A DNA stretch of 64,000 nt from an uncultured Spirochaetaceae bacterium (GTDB taxonomy: Bacteria; Spirochaetota; Spirochaetia; Sphaerochaetales; Sphaerochaetaceae). Made by a program: the position numbers and the translations under genes. A model generated the notes under the pieces. It saw nothing but the letters and a program-made list of their open reading frames with translations, made no database searches and was not told where the DNA came from. The DNA lies in assembly GCA_944389075.1 (NCBI GenBank), contig CALXLA010000028.1:1-64000 (forward strand), read 5' to 3'. Below are positions 42,562 to 50,374 of this stretch, piece after piece (the first letter of the stretch is position 1; each line of letters begins with the position of its first letter).

Positions 42562-43188
42562 TTACAGATTCTCTGCTATATCGATATTCTCTCCCATAAT
42601 GCCTACATAAGCTCCCTGTGCCGCCTCCGATGAGTCAGGATGGGCGAAAAGCCACTTATTCCTTGCCCAGAGATACTTGTCCTCAGGAATCACAGGATCG
42701 ATTGCGGGCTTCTCGGTATTCGTCTTCTCAGGAAGACCTACTATGACCCTGAAGTTCTTGCCACAAGGTGCGTAATGGAGAGTCGTTTCATATACAAGCA
42801 CCGGAACACCTTCCGGAACCCGGAAAGCCTTCACGGATGATGAGTCGATCTTTCCGCCGGCTATGTCATCAATTTTAGCGAGAAGAAGCACGAAGGCCGA
42901 TGAAGATACATTGAATTCCGCACCTCTGTGCCACTCAAGGCAATTAAGCTTGCTGTTCGTTCCATTACAGTAACCAATCTGTATAGGCATTCCACCATAA
43001 AGGTGATCGGAAAGAACCTGATGGATCTTGAGGGCATCAAGATCAGCATCATCTGCTACATAAATCGTCCCATCATCAGGACTCTCTGTCTTCGTATCAA
43101 GCAGGGAAAGCATCTCTGCAGTATCGAGGCCTTCGATAACCTCGCCATAGCGTCTGAATTCATCATCGAATACACTTAGGATCTCCAT
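42562..43188 (-). CDS. DUF4867 family protein
   Basis: A 208-residue protein. The ATG at 43188 is preferred because AAGGAGATATCC precedes it; the ATG at 43251 would add 21 residues. RRYGEVIEGLDTAEML, MPIQIGYCNGTNSKLNCLEWHRGAEFNVSSSAFVLLLAKIDDI near residue 95-140 and VPVLVYETTLHYAPCGKNFRVIVGLPEKTN are the family signature. The fold is cupin-like. DUF4867 proteins occur with sugar metabolism genes, but their function is not settled. It begins a minus-strand unit with the frameshifted esterase. Confidence 0.8.
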   Translation of the reverse strand: MEILSVFDDEFRRYGEVIEGLDTAEMLSLLDTKTESPDDGTIYVADDADLDALKIHQVLSDHLYGGMPIQIGYCNGTNSKLNCLEWHRGAEFNVSSSAFVLLLAKIDDIAGGKIDSSSVKAFRVPEGVPVLVYETTLHYAPCGKNFRVIVGLPEKTNTEKPAIDPVIPEDKYLWARNKWLFAHPDSSEAAQGAYVGIMGENIDIAENL

Positions 43189-43354
43189 GGATATCTCCTT
43201 TTCGGCATTGCCGTCAGTGAAAACTCTAAGCTCTCTTTGCTCATCGGTCAACCAGCTTATTCATCGCATATAACGTGCGTTTCATCGGATCTGGTTTATA
43301 CTGATAATTAGAATTGGCTGAAAATCCGAAAAAAGAGAGCTTTGGAGAAGGATT

Positions 43355-44089
43355 ATGTTCAATATTGCAATATGCGATGACCAGACAACCCAGCTGAGAG
43401 CAACTGCAAAGGCACTTGATTCATACATTGCGCTCCATCCTGGCATGGAAGCGACAACAAAGCTGTTCGACAATCCAAAGGATCTCCTGATGTCGCTCGA
43501 CGACAACAGATGGAGTGTGATTATACTGGATGTCTGCATGACAGGAATGCTGGGGACGGATGCAGCGAAGGAAATCAGAAGCAGAAGCGGCAACGTGCCT
43601 ATAATATTCATCTCGATTTCAGGCGAGTATGCCGTGGAGGCTTTTGCGCTCAATGCAGTGCATTACCTTCTGAAACCATTCCTGCAGGAGGATTTCAATG
43701 AGGCAATGGACCGGGCCCTGGGACCTTTCCCAAGCAAAGGCGCCGACAAGATAATGCTCAAGCTGAAAAACGGAATTCTCCATGCAGTCGATGTCGATTC
43801 GATAATGTTCATTGAGAGCATTGGCTATAGCAGGCTGATACATACGAAAGACAGAATATATGAGGAAACAAGGAAAACGCTGGGAACTTTCATGGAAGAA
43901 CTTGAAAAGATGCGTCCGGGGCTATTCATTCAGCCCTATAGAGGATATATAGTCAATATGGAAGCAATAAAGACTATAGAGCCTCGCAGGATGCTGCTGA
44001 AATCCGGCGATACGATACTGATCAAGCGTGGTGATTTCCGGAAGATCCGTGACACATACTTCAGCTGGTCATTTTCCGAAAAGCAGTGA
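43355..44089 (+). CDS. LytTR family response regulator
   Basis: A 244-residue regulator. The receiver domain (residues 1-120) has IAICDDQ with the acidic pair, the phosphoryl-acceptor Asp in VIILDVCMTGMLG near 57 and a conserved Lys in HYLLKPF. The LytTR DNA-binding domain (about 135-240) shows MLKLKNGILHAVDVDSIMFIESIGYSRLIHT and FIQPYRGYIVNMEAIKTIEPRRMLLKSGDTILIKRG. GGAGAAGGATT lies before the ATG. It pairs with the sensor kinase that follows. Targets unknown; no peptide-pheromone gene is nearby. Confidence 0.93.
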   Translation: MFNIAICDDQTTQLRATAKALDSYIALHPGMEATTKLFDNPKDLLMSLDDNRWSVIILDVCMTGMLGTDAAKEIRSRSGNVPIIFISISGEYAVEAFALNAVHYLLKPFLQEDFNEAMDRALGPFPSKGADKIMLKLKNGILHAVDVDSIMFIESIGYSRLIHTKDRIYEETRKTLGTFMEELEKMRPGLFIQPYRGYIVNMEAIKTIEPRRMLLKSGDTILIKRGDFRKIRDTYFSWSFSEKQ

Positions 44090-45351
44090 ATACTATGCCA
44101 CTTATGATCATAAGGGGGCTTCTTGTATACCTCTGCCATTTGCTTTGCCTCTACTATCTCTCCGTTCCGAAGGTAAGCAAGGAAGCAAGCCGCAGGATAT
44201 GGACATCAACATTCGCCGTGATGTCGGTGTTCGTATCCATCTTAGCGGTATCTATGGGATACAGCTCAAGATCAGTAGCCATTCTCTATTTCCTATCGAT
44301 AATCTATTGCCTTGCAGTCTTCCTGATCACATCAGCAGGCCCTATACAGAAGAATATATTCATCTTCACATCATATTCGGCATTCTTCATGATGGCTGTC
44401 GCGATATCTCAGTATACCGGGGATATCTTCTTCGATTCGGACCAGATAGCCATTGCAATTATGCGCAATGCCATCCATATTGCTGGACTCATGGTAATCA
44501 GGCTTCATGCTGGAAAAGCCATAATAAACGTAACGAATGAAATCAGGACCGGATGGAACAGCCTTGCGCTTTTCTCGATAATATCATGCATGCTTCTCTC
44601 TATACTCGCAATCGAGATGATGTTCCAGGATGAGAAGCAGGTATATGATCTTGTCAAGATAATCGCCGTATCTCTTCTTGACGGCTCAGCCTACATCATA
44701 GTATTCAGGATGATCGACACCATGGCAAAGCAGACTGCAGCTGAGAAAATGGAAACCCTGCTCAAGAATGAGCTTGAATACGAAAAGGAGTACATAGAAC
44801 ATGCAAGAAGGATCCGGCATGATGCACGGCATCACTCAAGGATTCTGGCAGAATACCTGCAAGACGGGGACATGGAAAGCGCAAAGGCGTATATAGCGGA
44901 ATACGGGACATCGTTTGATTCCGAAAAGGTCCCATACTGGTGTGAGAACAAAGCCGCAAATGCACTGATAAGGATGGCTGAACGTCATTCGGAGGCATCC
45001 GGAATCTCATTTGATGCAAAAGCAGCAATTCCGGAGAAACTTCCCCTGACTGATCCGGAACTCGCGATTGTCCTTGGCAATGTACTTGAAAACGCAATCA
45101 ATGCATGTTCATCAGTCAGAAACCCCACAATATCGATGAAGGCAGTATGCAGGGATGATTCACTGCTCATAGAAATATGCAACAGCATAGCGAAACCTGT
45201 CCAATTTGAGGATGGCCTGCCGAAAAGCAGCCGGAGCGATGGCGGAATCGGGATGAAGAGCGTCGTATCCGTACTCTCAGATCATGGTGCGATGATAAAT
45301 TTCAGACAGAGCAACACGATATTCACGACTCAGCTGATCATTCCTCTTTGA
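44086..45351 (+). CDS. Sensor histidine kinase, GHKL/AgrC type
   Basis: A 421-residue kinase. Residues 1-205 hold about six membrane segments. The His box is YIEHARRIRHDARHHSRILAEYLQDG near residue 240 and the GHKL ATP-binding domain has VLGNVLENAINACSSV (N-box) and GGIGMKSVVSVLSDHGAMINFRQS. It begins with GTG overlapping the regulator's TGA. Orphan two-component pairs of this class often sense peptides, but none is encoded here. Its last 14 bases overlap the convergent thioesterase gene. Confidence 0.92.
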   Translation: MNTMPLMIIRGLLVYLCHLLCLYYLSVPKVSKEASRRIWTSTFAVMSVFVSILAVSMGYSSRSVAILYFLSIIYCLAVFLITSAGPIQKNIFIFTSYSAFFMMAVAISQYTGDIFFDSDQIAIAIMRNAIHIAGLMVIRLHAGKAIINVTNEIRTGWNSLALFSIISCMLLSILAIEMMFQDEKQVYDLVKIIAVSLLDGSAYIIVFRMIDTMAKQTAAEKMETLLKNELEYEKEYIEHARRIRHDARHHSRILAEYLQDGDMESAKAYIAEYGTSFDSEKVPYWCENKAANALIRMAERHSEASGISFDAKAAIPEKLPLTDPELAIVLGNVLENAINACSSVRNPTISMKAVCRDDSLLIEICNSIAKPVQFEDGLPKSSRSDGGIGMKSVVSVLSDHGAMINFRQSNTIFTTQLIIPL

Positions 45352-45751
45352 ATCGTCTGAGGGCTTCAGCCACCTTCTCAGGACATGGAACAGGCCGCAT
45401 CGTCTTAGGACTGACAAATGCGATCTTGGTCACAATCTCAGCGAGGACAACGCCATCCTTCTCGACTAACTGCTCGAATATGCAGTAGACGGTCTTCAGC
45501 TCCCTGAGCCTGGTCCTGACAGTTATGATATCACTCAGATGCCCTGGGCGCTTATAATCCAGAGAGATGGATTTTAGGACGAAAATCGCTCCTTCTTCAG
45601 CAATCTTGTCATAGCTTAGCCCATTCATCCTATCACGGAGCATCTCAGTACGTGCATGTTCCGCGATATCGACATATGCGGCATGATATATGATTCCTTC
45701 CGCGTCCGTATCTGAATAATAAATCCTCTTATTCCACAGATGCTCACTCAT
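45338..45751 (-). CDS. YbgC/FadM family acyl-CoA thioesterase (first)
   Basis: A 137-residue hot-dog fold thioesterase. NKRIYYSDTDAEGIIYHAAYVDIAEHARTEML matches the 4HBT/YbgC motif (Y-x-D-T-D-x-x-G-x-x-Y-H), with the active-site Asp in it. Members hydrolyse short or branched acyl-CoA. It lies as a tandem with a diverged copy at 45748-46149 (four-base overlap). Both follow lysA in the lysine operon. Confidence 0.9.
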   Translation of the reverse strand: MSEHLWNKRIYYSDTDAEGIIYHAAYVDIAEHARTEMLRDRMNGLSYDKIAEEGAIFVLKSISLDYKRPGHLSDIITVRTRLRELKTVYCIFEQLVEKDGVVLAEIVTKIAFVSPKTMRPVPCPEKVAEALRRFKEE

Positions 45752-46149
45752 ACGGATTCCCCCTTAAGCGCAGCGAGAAAACGATCAGGTATCAGTTCAG
45801 GCCTCATTGTCTGGGAATTGATGAAAGCGAATTTCACATCAAGTGACGCAAGGAGGCTGTCACCTGAAAAAATTTCCTGCTTCACACATGCAGAGAATCG
45901 CTTCGTTTCCGCAGCCTCGCTTCTCACTACAATCTCATCATCAAGATGGGCTGGATTATAATAGCTGATCTCTATATGAGTGATGACCGGAACAACAGCA
46001 CCGCCCGTTTTCACTGTCTCAGGATTGTATCTCAGGAGGATCTCTGAGCGCGCATGCTCTGCCCAGTCGAAATAAGCTTTATGATATGCAATTCCCTCTG
46101 CATCCGTATCAGAGTAGTAGACCCGTTCCCTGTGCTCGAAAACCATCAT
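45748..46149 (-). CDS. YbgC/FadM family acyl-CoA thioesterase (second)
   Basis: A 133-residue homologue of the neighbouring thioesterase: HRERVYYSDTDAEGIAYHKAYFDWAEHARSEILLRY has the same D-T-D and Y-H positions. The two copies differ over most of the remaining length, so the duplication is old. Starts at a pair of ATGs (46149 or 46146), the first overlapping the end of lysA by four bases. It may clear acyl-CoA side products. Confidence 0.9.
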   Translation of the reverse strand: MMVFEHRERVYYSDTDAEGIAYHKAYFDWAEHARSEILLRYNPETVKTGGAVVPVITHIEISYYNPAHLDDEIVVRSEAAETKRFSACVKQEIFSGDSLLASLDVKFAFINSQTMRPELIPDRFLAALKGESV

Positions 46150-47402
46150 ACCTCCTGAGGAATGCTGAGCTGGGTCGAAAGATAGTCATCGATTGTCTCT
46201 GCACGCCTGATGCAGTACACCTTTCCATCATCCCCGATCAGATACTCAGCATGCCGCAGCTTCCCATTGTAATTAAAACCCATAGAATGTCCATGGGCGC
46301 CTGTGTCATGGATTGCAAGGACATCGCCAGGAGTGATTTCAGGAAGAGACCTGTCGATTGCGAACTTGTCATTGTTCTCGCAAAGGGAGCCTGTCACATC
46401 ATACAGGTGGCTTCCATCGTTATCCTTGCCGAGTACAGTTATGTGATGGTATGCTCCATAGAGCGCCGGACGCATGAGATCTGCCATGCATGCATCAAGC
46501 CCGACATAGTCCTTGTACTTATGGGCGACATGGCGGACAGTGGATATAAGCCAGCCGTAAGGTCCCGTGATCGCCCTGCCGCATTCAAAGGACAGCCTCA
46601 GAGGCGCAAATCCCCTCCTCTCGATCATCTCGTTATACAGTTCCCTGATATCCTCAGAGAGCTCATTGAATGATATCGCATCATCCTCAGGCCGGTATGG
46701 AATACCGATTCCGCCCCCGAGATCGATCTGCTCTATCTGTATGCCAAGCCTGTCCTTTATCTCGCCCACAAGCGAGAACAGCATCCTCGCAGTCTCTACG
46801 ATATAGCTTTCGTTGAGCTCATTCGACGCAACCATCGTATGGAGCATGAAATGCCTGACACCAAGCTTCTCGGCCTTGCTGAAGCATTCGAAGAGCTGTT
46901 CCCTGGTAACGCCATACTTCGCCTCGACAGGATTCCCTATGATTGCATTCCCGGTACGCTCAGGACCTGGGTTGAACCTGAATGATATCGTATCAGGAAG
47001 TGCCCCGCAGACCCTGACTACATCATCTATGTGGCTGATATCGTCAAGATTCAATATTGCACCCATCCTATATGCCTCAAGAAACTCATCATCGGGAGTA
47101 TCATTGGATGTGAACATGATGCGGGATGCAGGAATCCCCGCACTCTCGGCAATCCTCAGCTCCGGAAGCGAAGAGCAGTCAGCGCCGAAGCCGAGAGATC
47201 CAAGCATGCGGACGATATTCACATTGGGAAGTGCCTTCACTGCGAAATAATTCACGAAGCCCTGATTCCAGGAGAATGCTCTCATCATATCTTCCGCATT
47301 CTTTCTGATCCATGGTCCGTGATAGATATTGAAAGGCGTCCCTAGCTTTCTTGCAAGCGCTTCAAGCTCCTCAGAGGGAAGCGGAAGTCTCTTCTCAGTC
47401 AT
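46146..47402 (-). CDS. lysA: Diaminopimelate decarboxylase
   Basis: A 418-residue fold-III PLP decarboxylase, the last step of lysine synthesis. The PLP lysine is in VNYFAVKALPNVNIV near residue 55, QIDLGGGIGIPYRPEDD near 207 is the glycine phosphate loop, and the active-site Cys/Asp-His region includes GSLCENNDKFAIDR near 330 and HDTGAHGHSMGFNYNGKLR. It overlaps the DapL gene by eight bases and the following thioesterase by four. Confidence 0.92.
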   Translation of the reverse strand: MTEKRLPLPSEELEALARKLGTPFNIYHGPWIRKNAEDMMRAFSWNQGFVNYFAVKALPNVNIVRMLGSLGFGADCSSLPELRIAESAGIPASRIMFTSNDTPDDEFLEAYRMGAILNLDDISHIDDVVRVCGALPDTISFRFNPGPERTGNAIIGNPVEAKYGVTREQLFECFSKAEKLGVRHFMLHTMVASNELNESYIVETARMLFSLVGEIKDRLGIQIEQIDLGGGIGIPYRPEDDAISFNELSEDIRELYNEMIERRGFAPLRLSFECGRAITGPYGWLISTVRHVAHKYKDYVGLDACMADLMRPALYGAYHHITVLGKDNDGSHLYDVTGSLCENNDKFAIDRSLPEITPGDVLAIHDTGAHGHSMGFNYNGKLRHAEYLIGDDGKVYCIRRAETIDDYLSTQLSIPQEV

Positions 47403-48630
47403 TGATATGCTCCTTTATCGAGGCGACAGCTGCCTCGACATCCTCCCTATGCCCATATGCAGAGACACGGACATAGCCTTCGCCTGCGACCCCGAATCCA
47501 GAACCTGGTGTGACAACGACATGGGCTTTATCGAGAAGGAAGTCGAAGAACTCCCAGCTGGTCATTCCATTCCTGCATTCTGCCCAGATGTACGGGCTGT
47601 CAGTTCCGCCATAGCATCTGAGGCCTATACTTTCAAGGCCTTCCTTTATTATCCTGGCATTGCCTTTATAGTAGTCAACGAGCGAAAGACATGCCTGATG
47701 TCCCTCATCGCCAAGAGCCGCAAGGCCTCCGGCCTGCGCTATATTCGAAGCCCCATTGAAGAACGTGGTCTGTCTTCTGTTCCACAGGCGATGGATTGTC
47801 CCGGCAGGAGCGTTCTCCACCTCAAGTGTCTCGGGGACAATCGACCATCCAAGCCTCACGCCAGTGAATCCTGCGCTCTTTGAGAATGAGCTTATCTCGA
47901 TCGCGCAGCGCTCAGCGCCTTCGATCTCATAGATCGTATGTGGTATGCCCTCAGTCTCTATATACTCAGAGTATGCGGCATCGAAGATTATGACAGCCTT
48001 TTCCGCGATCGCATAATCTACAAAAGCCTTAAGCTGCTTTTTTGTCGCAACAGCACCTGTAGGATTGTTCGGGAAGCAGAGATATATCAGATCCACATGC
48101 CCAGAAGGAGGAACAGGGACAAATCCATTCTCGGCATTCCCTGCCATATATACTATGCCGGCATACCTTCCGCTGACATTGTCAAAGCAGCCGGAATGAC
48201 CTCCTGCTACATTTGAGTCGACATAGACAGGATATGCAGGATCCTGGACAGCTATGATGCTGTCTGCGCTGAAGATCTCCTGTATATTGGCAGCATCGCT
48301 TTTGGCTCCATCCGAAACGAAGAAATCCGAGACAGGGACTGAGACACCATAATGCTTCCGGTAATACTCAGACAATGCCTTCCTGAGCTCTGTATCTCCC
48401 TGCTCATCGCCATAGCCCGTGTATGTCTTCCTGTCCGAGAGAAGGTCAAGCTTATGTTTCATCGCATCGACAAGCACAGGAGGAAGAGCCTCTGTCGTAT
48501 TACCGATTCCTAGACGCATTATCTTCGCATCAGGATGCTTTTCCTGCCATATCTTTGTCCTTCTCGCGATCTCCGGGAAAAGATAACCGGAAGAAAGTCT
48601 CATGAAGCTTTCGTTTGCTCTTGCCATCAT
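47395..48630 (-). CDS. dapL: LL-diaminopimelate aminotransferase
   Basis: A 411-residue fold-I aminotransferase that makes LL-diaminopimelate directly from tetrahydrodipicolinate, bypassing acyl-blocked intermediates; this route is used by spirochaetes and chlamydiae. The N-terminus LSSGYLFPEIARRTKIWQEKHPDAKIMRLGIGNTTEALPP and the PLP lysine SSFSKSAGFTGVRLGW near residue 270 are typical. It starts at ATGATG (48630 or 48627); AGGAGG precedes it and the first ATG overlaps the DapA stop. Confidence 0.93.
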   Translation of the reverse strand: MMARANESFMRLSSGYLFPEIARRTKIWQEKHPDAKIMRLGIGNTTEALPPVLVDAMKHKLDLLSDRKTYTGYGDEQGDTELRKALSEYYRKHYGVSVPVSDFFVSDGAKSDAANIQEIFSADSIIAVQDPAYPVYVDSNVAGGHSGCFDNVSGRYAGIVYMAGNAENGFVPVPPSGHVDLIYLCFPNNPTGAVATKKQLKAFVDYAIAEKAVIIFDAAYSEYIETEGIPHTIYEIEGAERCAIEISSFSKSAGFTGVRLGWSIVPETLEVENAPAGTIHRLWNRRQTTFFNGASNIAQAGGLAALGDEGHQACLSLVDYYKGNARIIKEGLESIGLRCYGGTDSPYIWAECRNGMTSWEFFDFLLDKAHVVVTPGSGFGVAGEGYVRVSAYGHREDVEAAVASIKEHIND

Positions 48631-49535
48631 ATCCTCCTGTTTCTGCTGTCATCAGCCATCTGAGAGACTATCGAGAGAAGCTGTCTCCTGTGTTCTGCCG
48701 ATTCAAGCTGGCATAGAGGCAGGCGGAAGATTTCCCTGCACCATCCCTGATTCGCCATTGCTGTCTTTATGGGAATAGGATTTGTCTCGATAAAGCACAT
48801 CCTGAAGAACTCAGAGAACCAGCTATTGATTCTCTCAGCCTCACCCCAGTTCCCGTCAAAAGCTGAATGTATCATCCTGGACATTTCCGTAGGAAACAGA
48901 TTTGAAGCAACGGAAATGACTCCGTCACCGCCCGCATGTATCAGCTCAAGCGCAAGGTTGTCATCGCCAGAGAGAACCGTGAAGCCATCTCCTGCAGCTT
49001 TGATCACATCCTTCATCTGGTCCAGATTCCCGCTCGCTTCCTTCACAGCGATTATATTGGAGCAGTCATTCATCAGATGCTCCAGCGTCTCTGTCTCAAG
49101 ATTGACACCGGTCCTTCCCTTTATGTTGTACAGGATACATGGGATATTCACGGAATCCGCGATCGCCCTGAAATGGAGATACAGCCCTTTCTGAGTCGGC
49201 TTGTTGTAGTAAGGATTCACAAGAAGCACTGCATCAGCTCCCGCATCCTCCGCATGCTGGGAAAGCCTTATGGCCTCAGTAGTCGCATTGGAGCCTGTTC
49301 CCGCAATCACAGGGACCCTTCCCCTCGCAAGCTTTATGGTCTGCCTGATCACCCTGTCATGCTCTTCATGTGAAAGCGTCGGACTTTCTCCTGTAGTACC
49401 GCAAGGTACAAGCCCATCAATGCCTGACCTGATCTGGAAATCTATTATTTTCTCAAGTGCGATATAATCGACAGTCCCGATATCCGTAAAAGGTGTTATA
49501 AGCGCTGTATGGACGCCTCTGAATCTCTTATCCAT
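48627..49535 (-). CDS. dapA: 4-hydroxy-tetrahydrodipicolinate synthase
   Basis: A 302-residue TIM-barrel aldolase. DGLVPCGTTGESPTLSHEEH near residue 40 holds the two Thr, and the Schiff-base Lys is in IIAVKEASGNLDQM near 165. The Tyr motif usually written Y-N-V-P-x-R-T-G reads LYNIKGRTG, so its Pro is replaced. Its stop is shared with the DapL start; its start lies directly after the dapB stop with no gap. It condenses pyruvate with aspartate semialdehyde. Confidence 0.93.
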   Translation of the reverse strand: MDKRFRGVHTALITPFTDIGTVDYIALEKIIDFQIRSGIDGLVPCGTTGESPTLSHEEHDRVIRQTIKLARGRVPVIAGTGSNATTEAIRLSQHAEDAGADAVLLVNPYYNKPTQKGLYLHFRAIADSVNIPCILYNIKGRTGVNLETETLEHLMNDCSNIIAVKEASGNLDQMKDVIKAAGDGFTVLSGDDNLALELIHAGGDGVISVASNLFPTEMSRMIHSAFDGNWGEAERINSWFSEFFRMCFIETNPIPIKTAMANQGWCREIFRLPLCQLESAEHRRQLLSIVSQMADDSRNRRI

Positions 49536-50297
49536 CTATTCCCCCAGAAAATCCCCGATGAAATCATCCATCGTATAAAGCCCAGGCTCCCTGCCGATGA
49601 TCCACTCAGCGGCCCTGACAGCCCCTTTCGCAAAGCCTTCTCTTGAACGTGCTCTGTGCTCAAGAATGATGGCATCTTCCTTGCTGTCGATCATCACGGT
49701 ATGCGTACCAGGTTCATCACCGACTCTCAGGGATGAGAGATGAAGCGCATCCGGATCGATCTTTCCTTCAGGATTGCCTATGAGCATCCTGTTCTTCCTT
49801 GATACCGATGAAAGCACCTTCTCCCCAAGCATCAGAAGCGTTCCGGAGGGGGCATCAGCCTTGTTCCTGTGATGAATTTCGGAAAGCGCGATATCATAGG
49901 AATCAATCTTGTCGACAAGAGCCGCGGCCTTACTGACGATGCTCATGAACATCGCGATTCCAATGGAGAAATTCCCTGAATAAATGATTTTCGCATTCAG
50001 GACAGAAAGCGTATTCCTGATGGCATCGAGCTCATCATACCATCCAGTCGTGCCGATAACCGCTGGAAGCCCCATCTTCGCATAAAGAAGAGCATTGTCC
50101 CTGACACTGGCCGCAACAGAGAAATCGATCACGACATCAGCATCCTTCAGGGAATCCTCATCAGCATTGAGCGCAGTGACTTCCTTTCCTGGAGACCATG
50201 GATCGATCACAGCCACAACGCTCGCGCCTTTTGTTTCCTGAATAGCAGAATAGATCATATGTCCCATTCTTCCATATCCAACGATAGCTACCCTCAT
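49536..50297 (-). CDS. dapB: 4-hydroxy-tetrahydrodipicolinate reductase
   Basis: A 253-residue reductase. MRVAIVGYGRMGHMIYSAI is the NAD(P)-binding start, IGTTGWYDE near residue 90 and SEIHHRNKADAPSGTLLMLG near 140 is the E-[LI]-H-H-x-x-K-x-D-x-P-S-G-T motif with the catalytic His and Lys. The ATG at 50297 has GGAGGAATT in front; 50318 is an upstream in-frame start without one. It heads the lysine operon. Confidence 0.93.
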   Translation of the reverse strand: MRVAIVGYGRMGHMIYSAIQETKGASVVAVIDPWSPGKEVTALNADEDSLKDADVVIDFSVAASVRDNALLYAKMGLPAVIGTTGWYDELDAIRNTLSVLNAKIIYSGNFSIGIAMFMSIVSKAAALVDKIDSYDIALSEIHHRNKADAPSGTLLMLGEKVLSSVSRKNRMLIGNPEGKIDPDALHLSSLRVGDEPGTHTVMIDSKEDAIILEHRARSREGFAKGAVRAAEWIIGREPGLYTMDDFIGDFLGE

Positions 50298-50374
50298 AAT
50301 TCCTCCAACTATGAGCAAAATAGCAGAATTGAAACATATTGTCTATATTTTAACAGAATGTTTTTATAATAACA

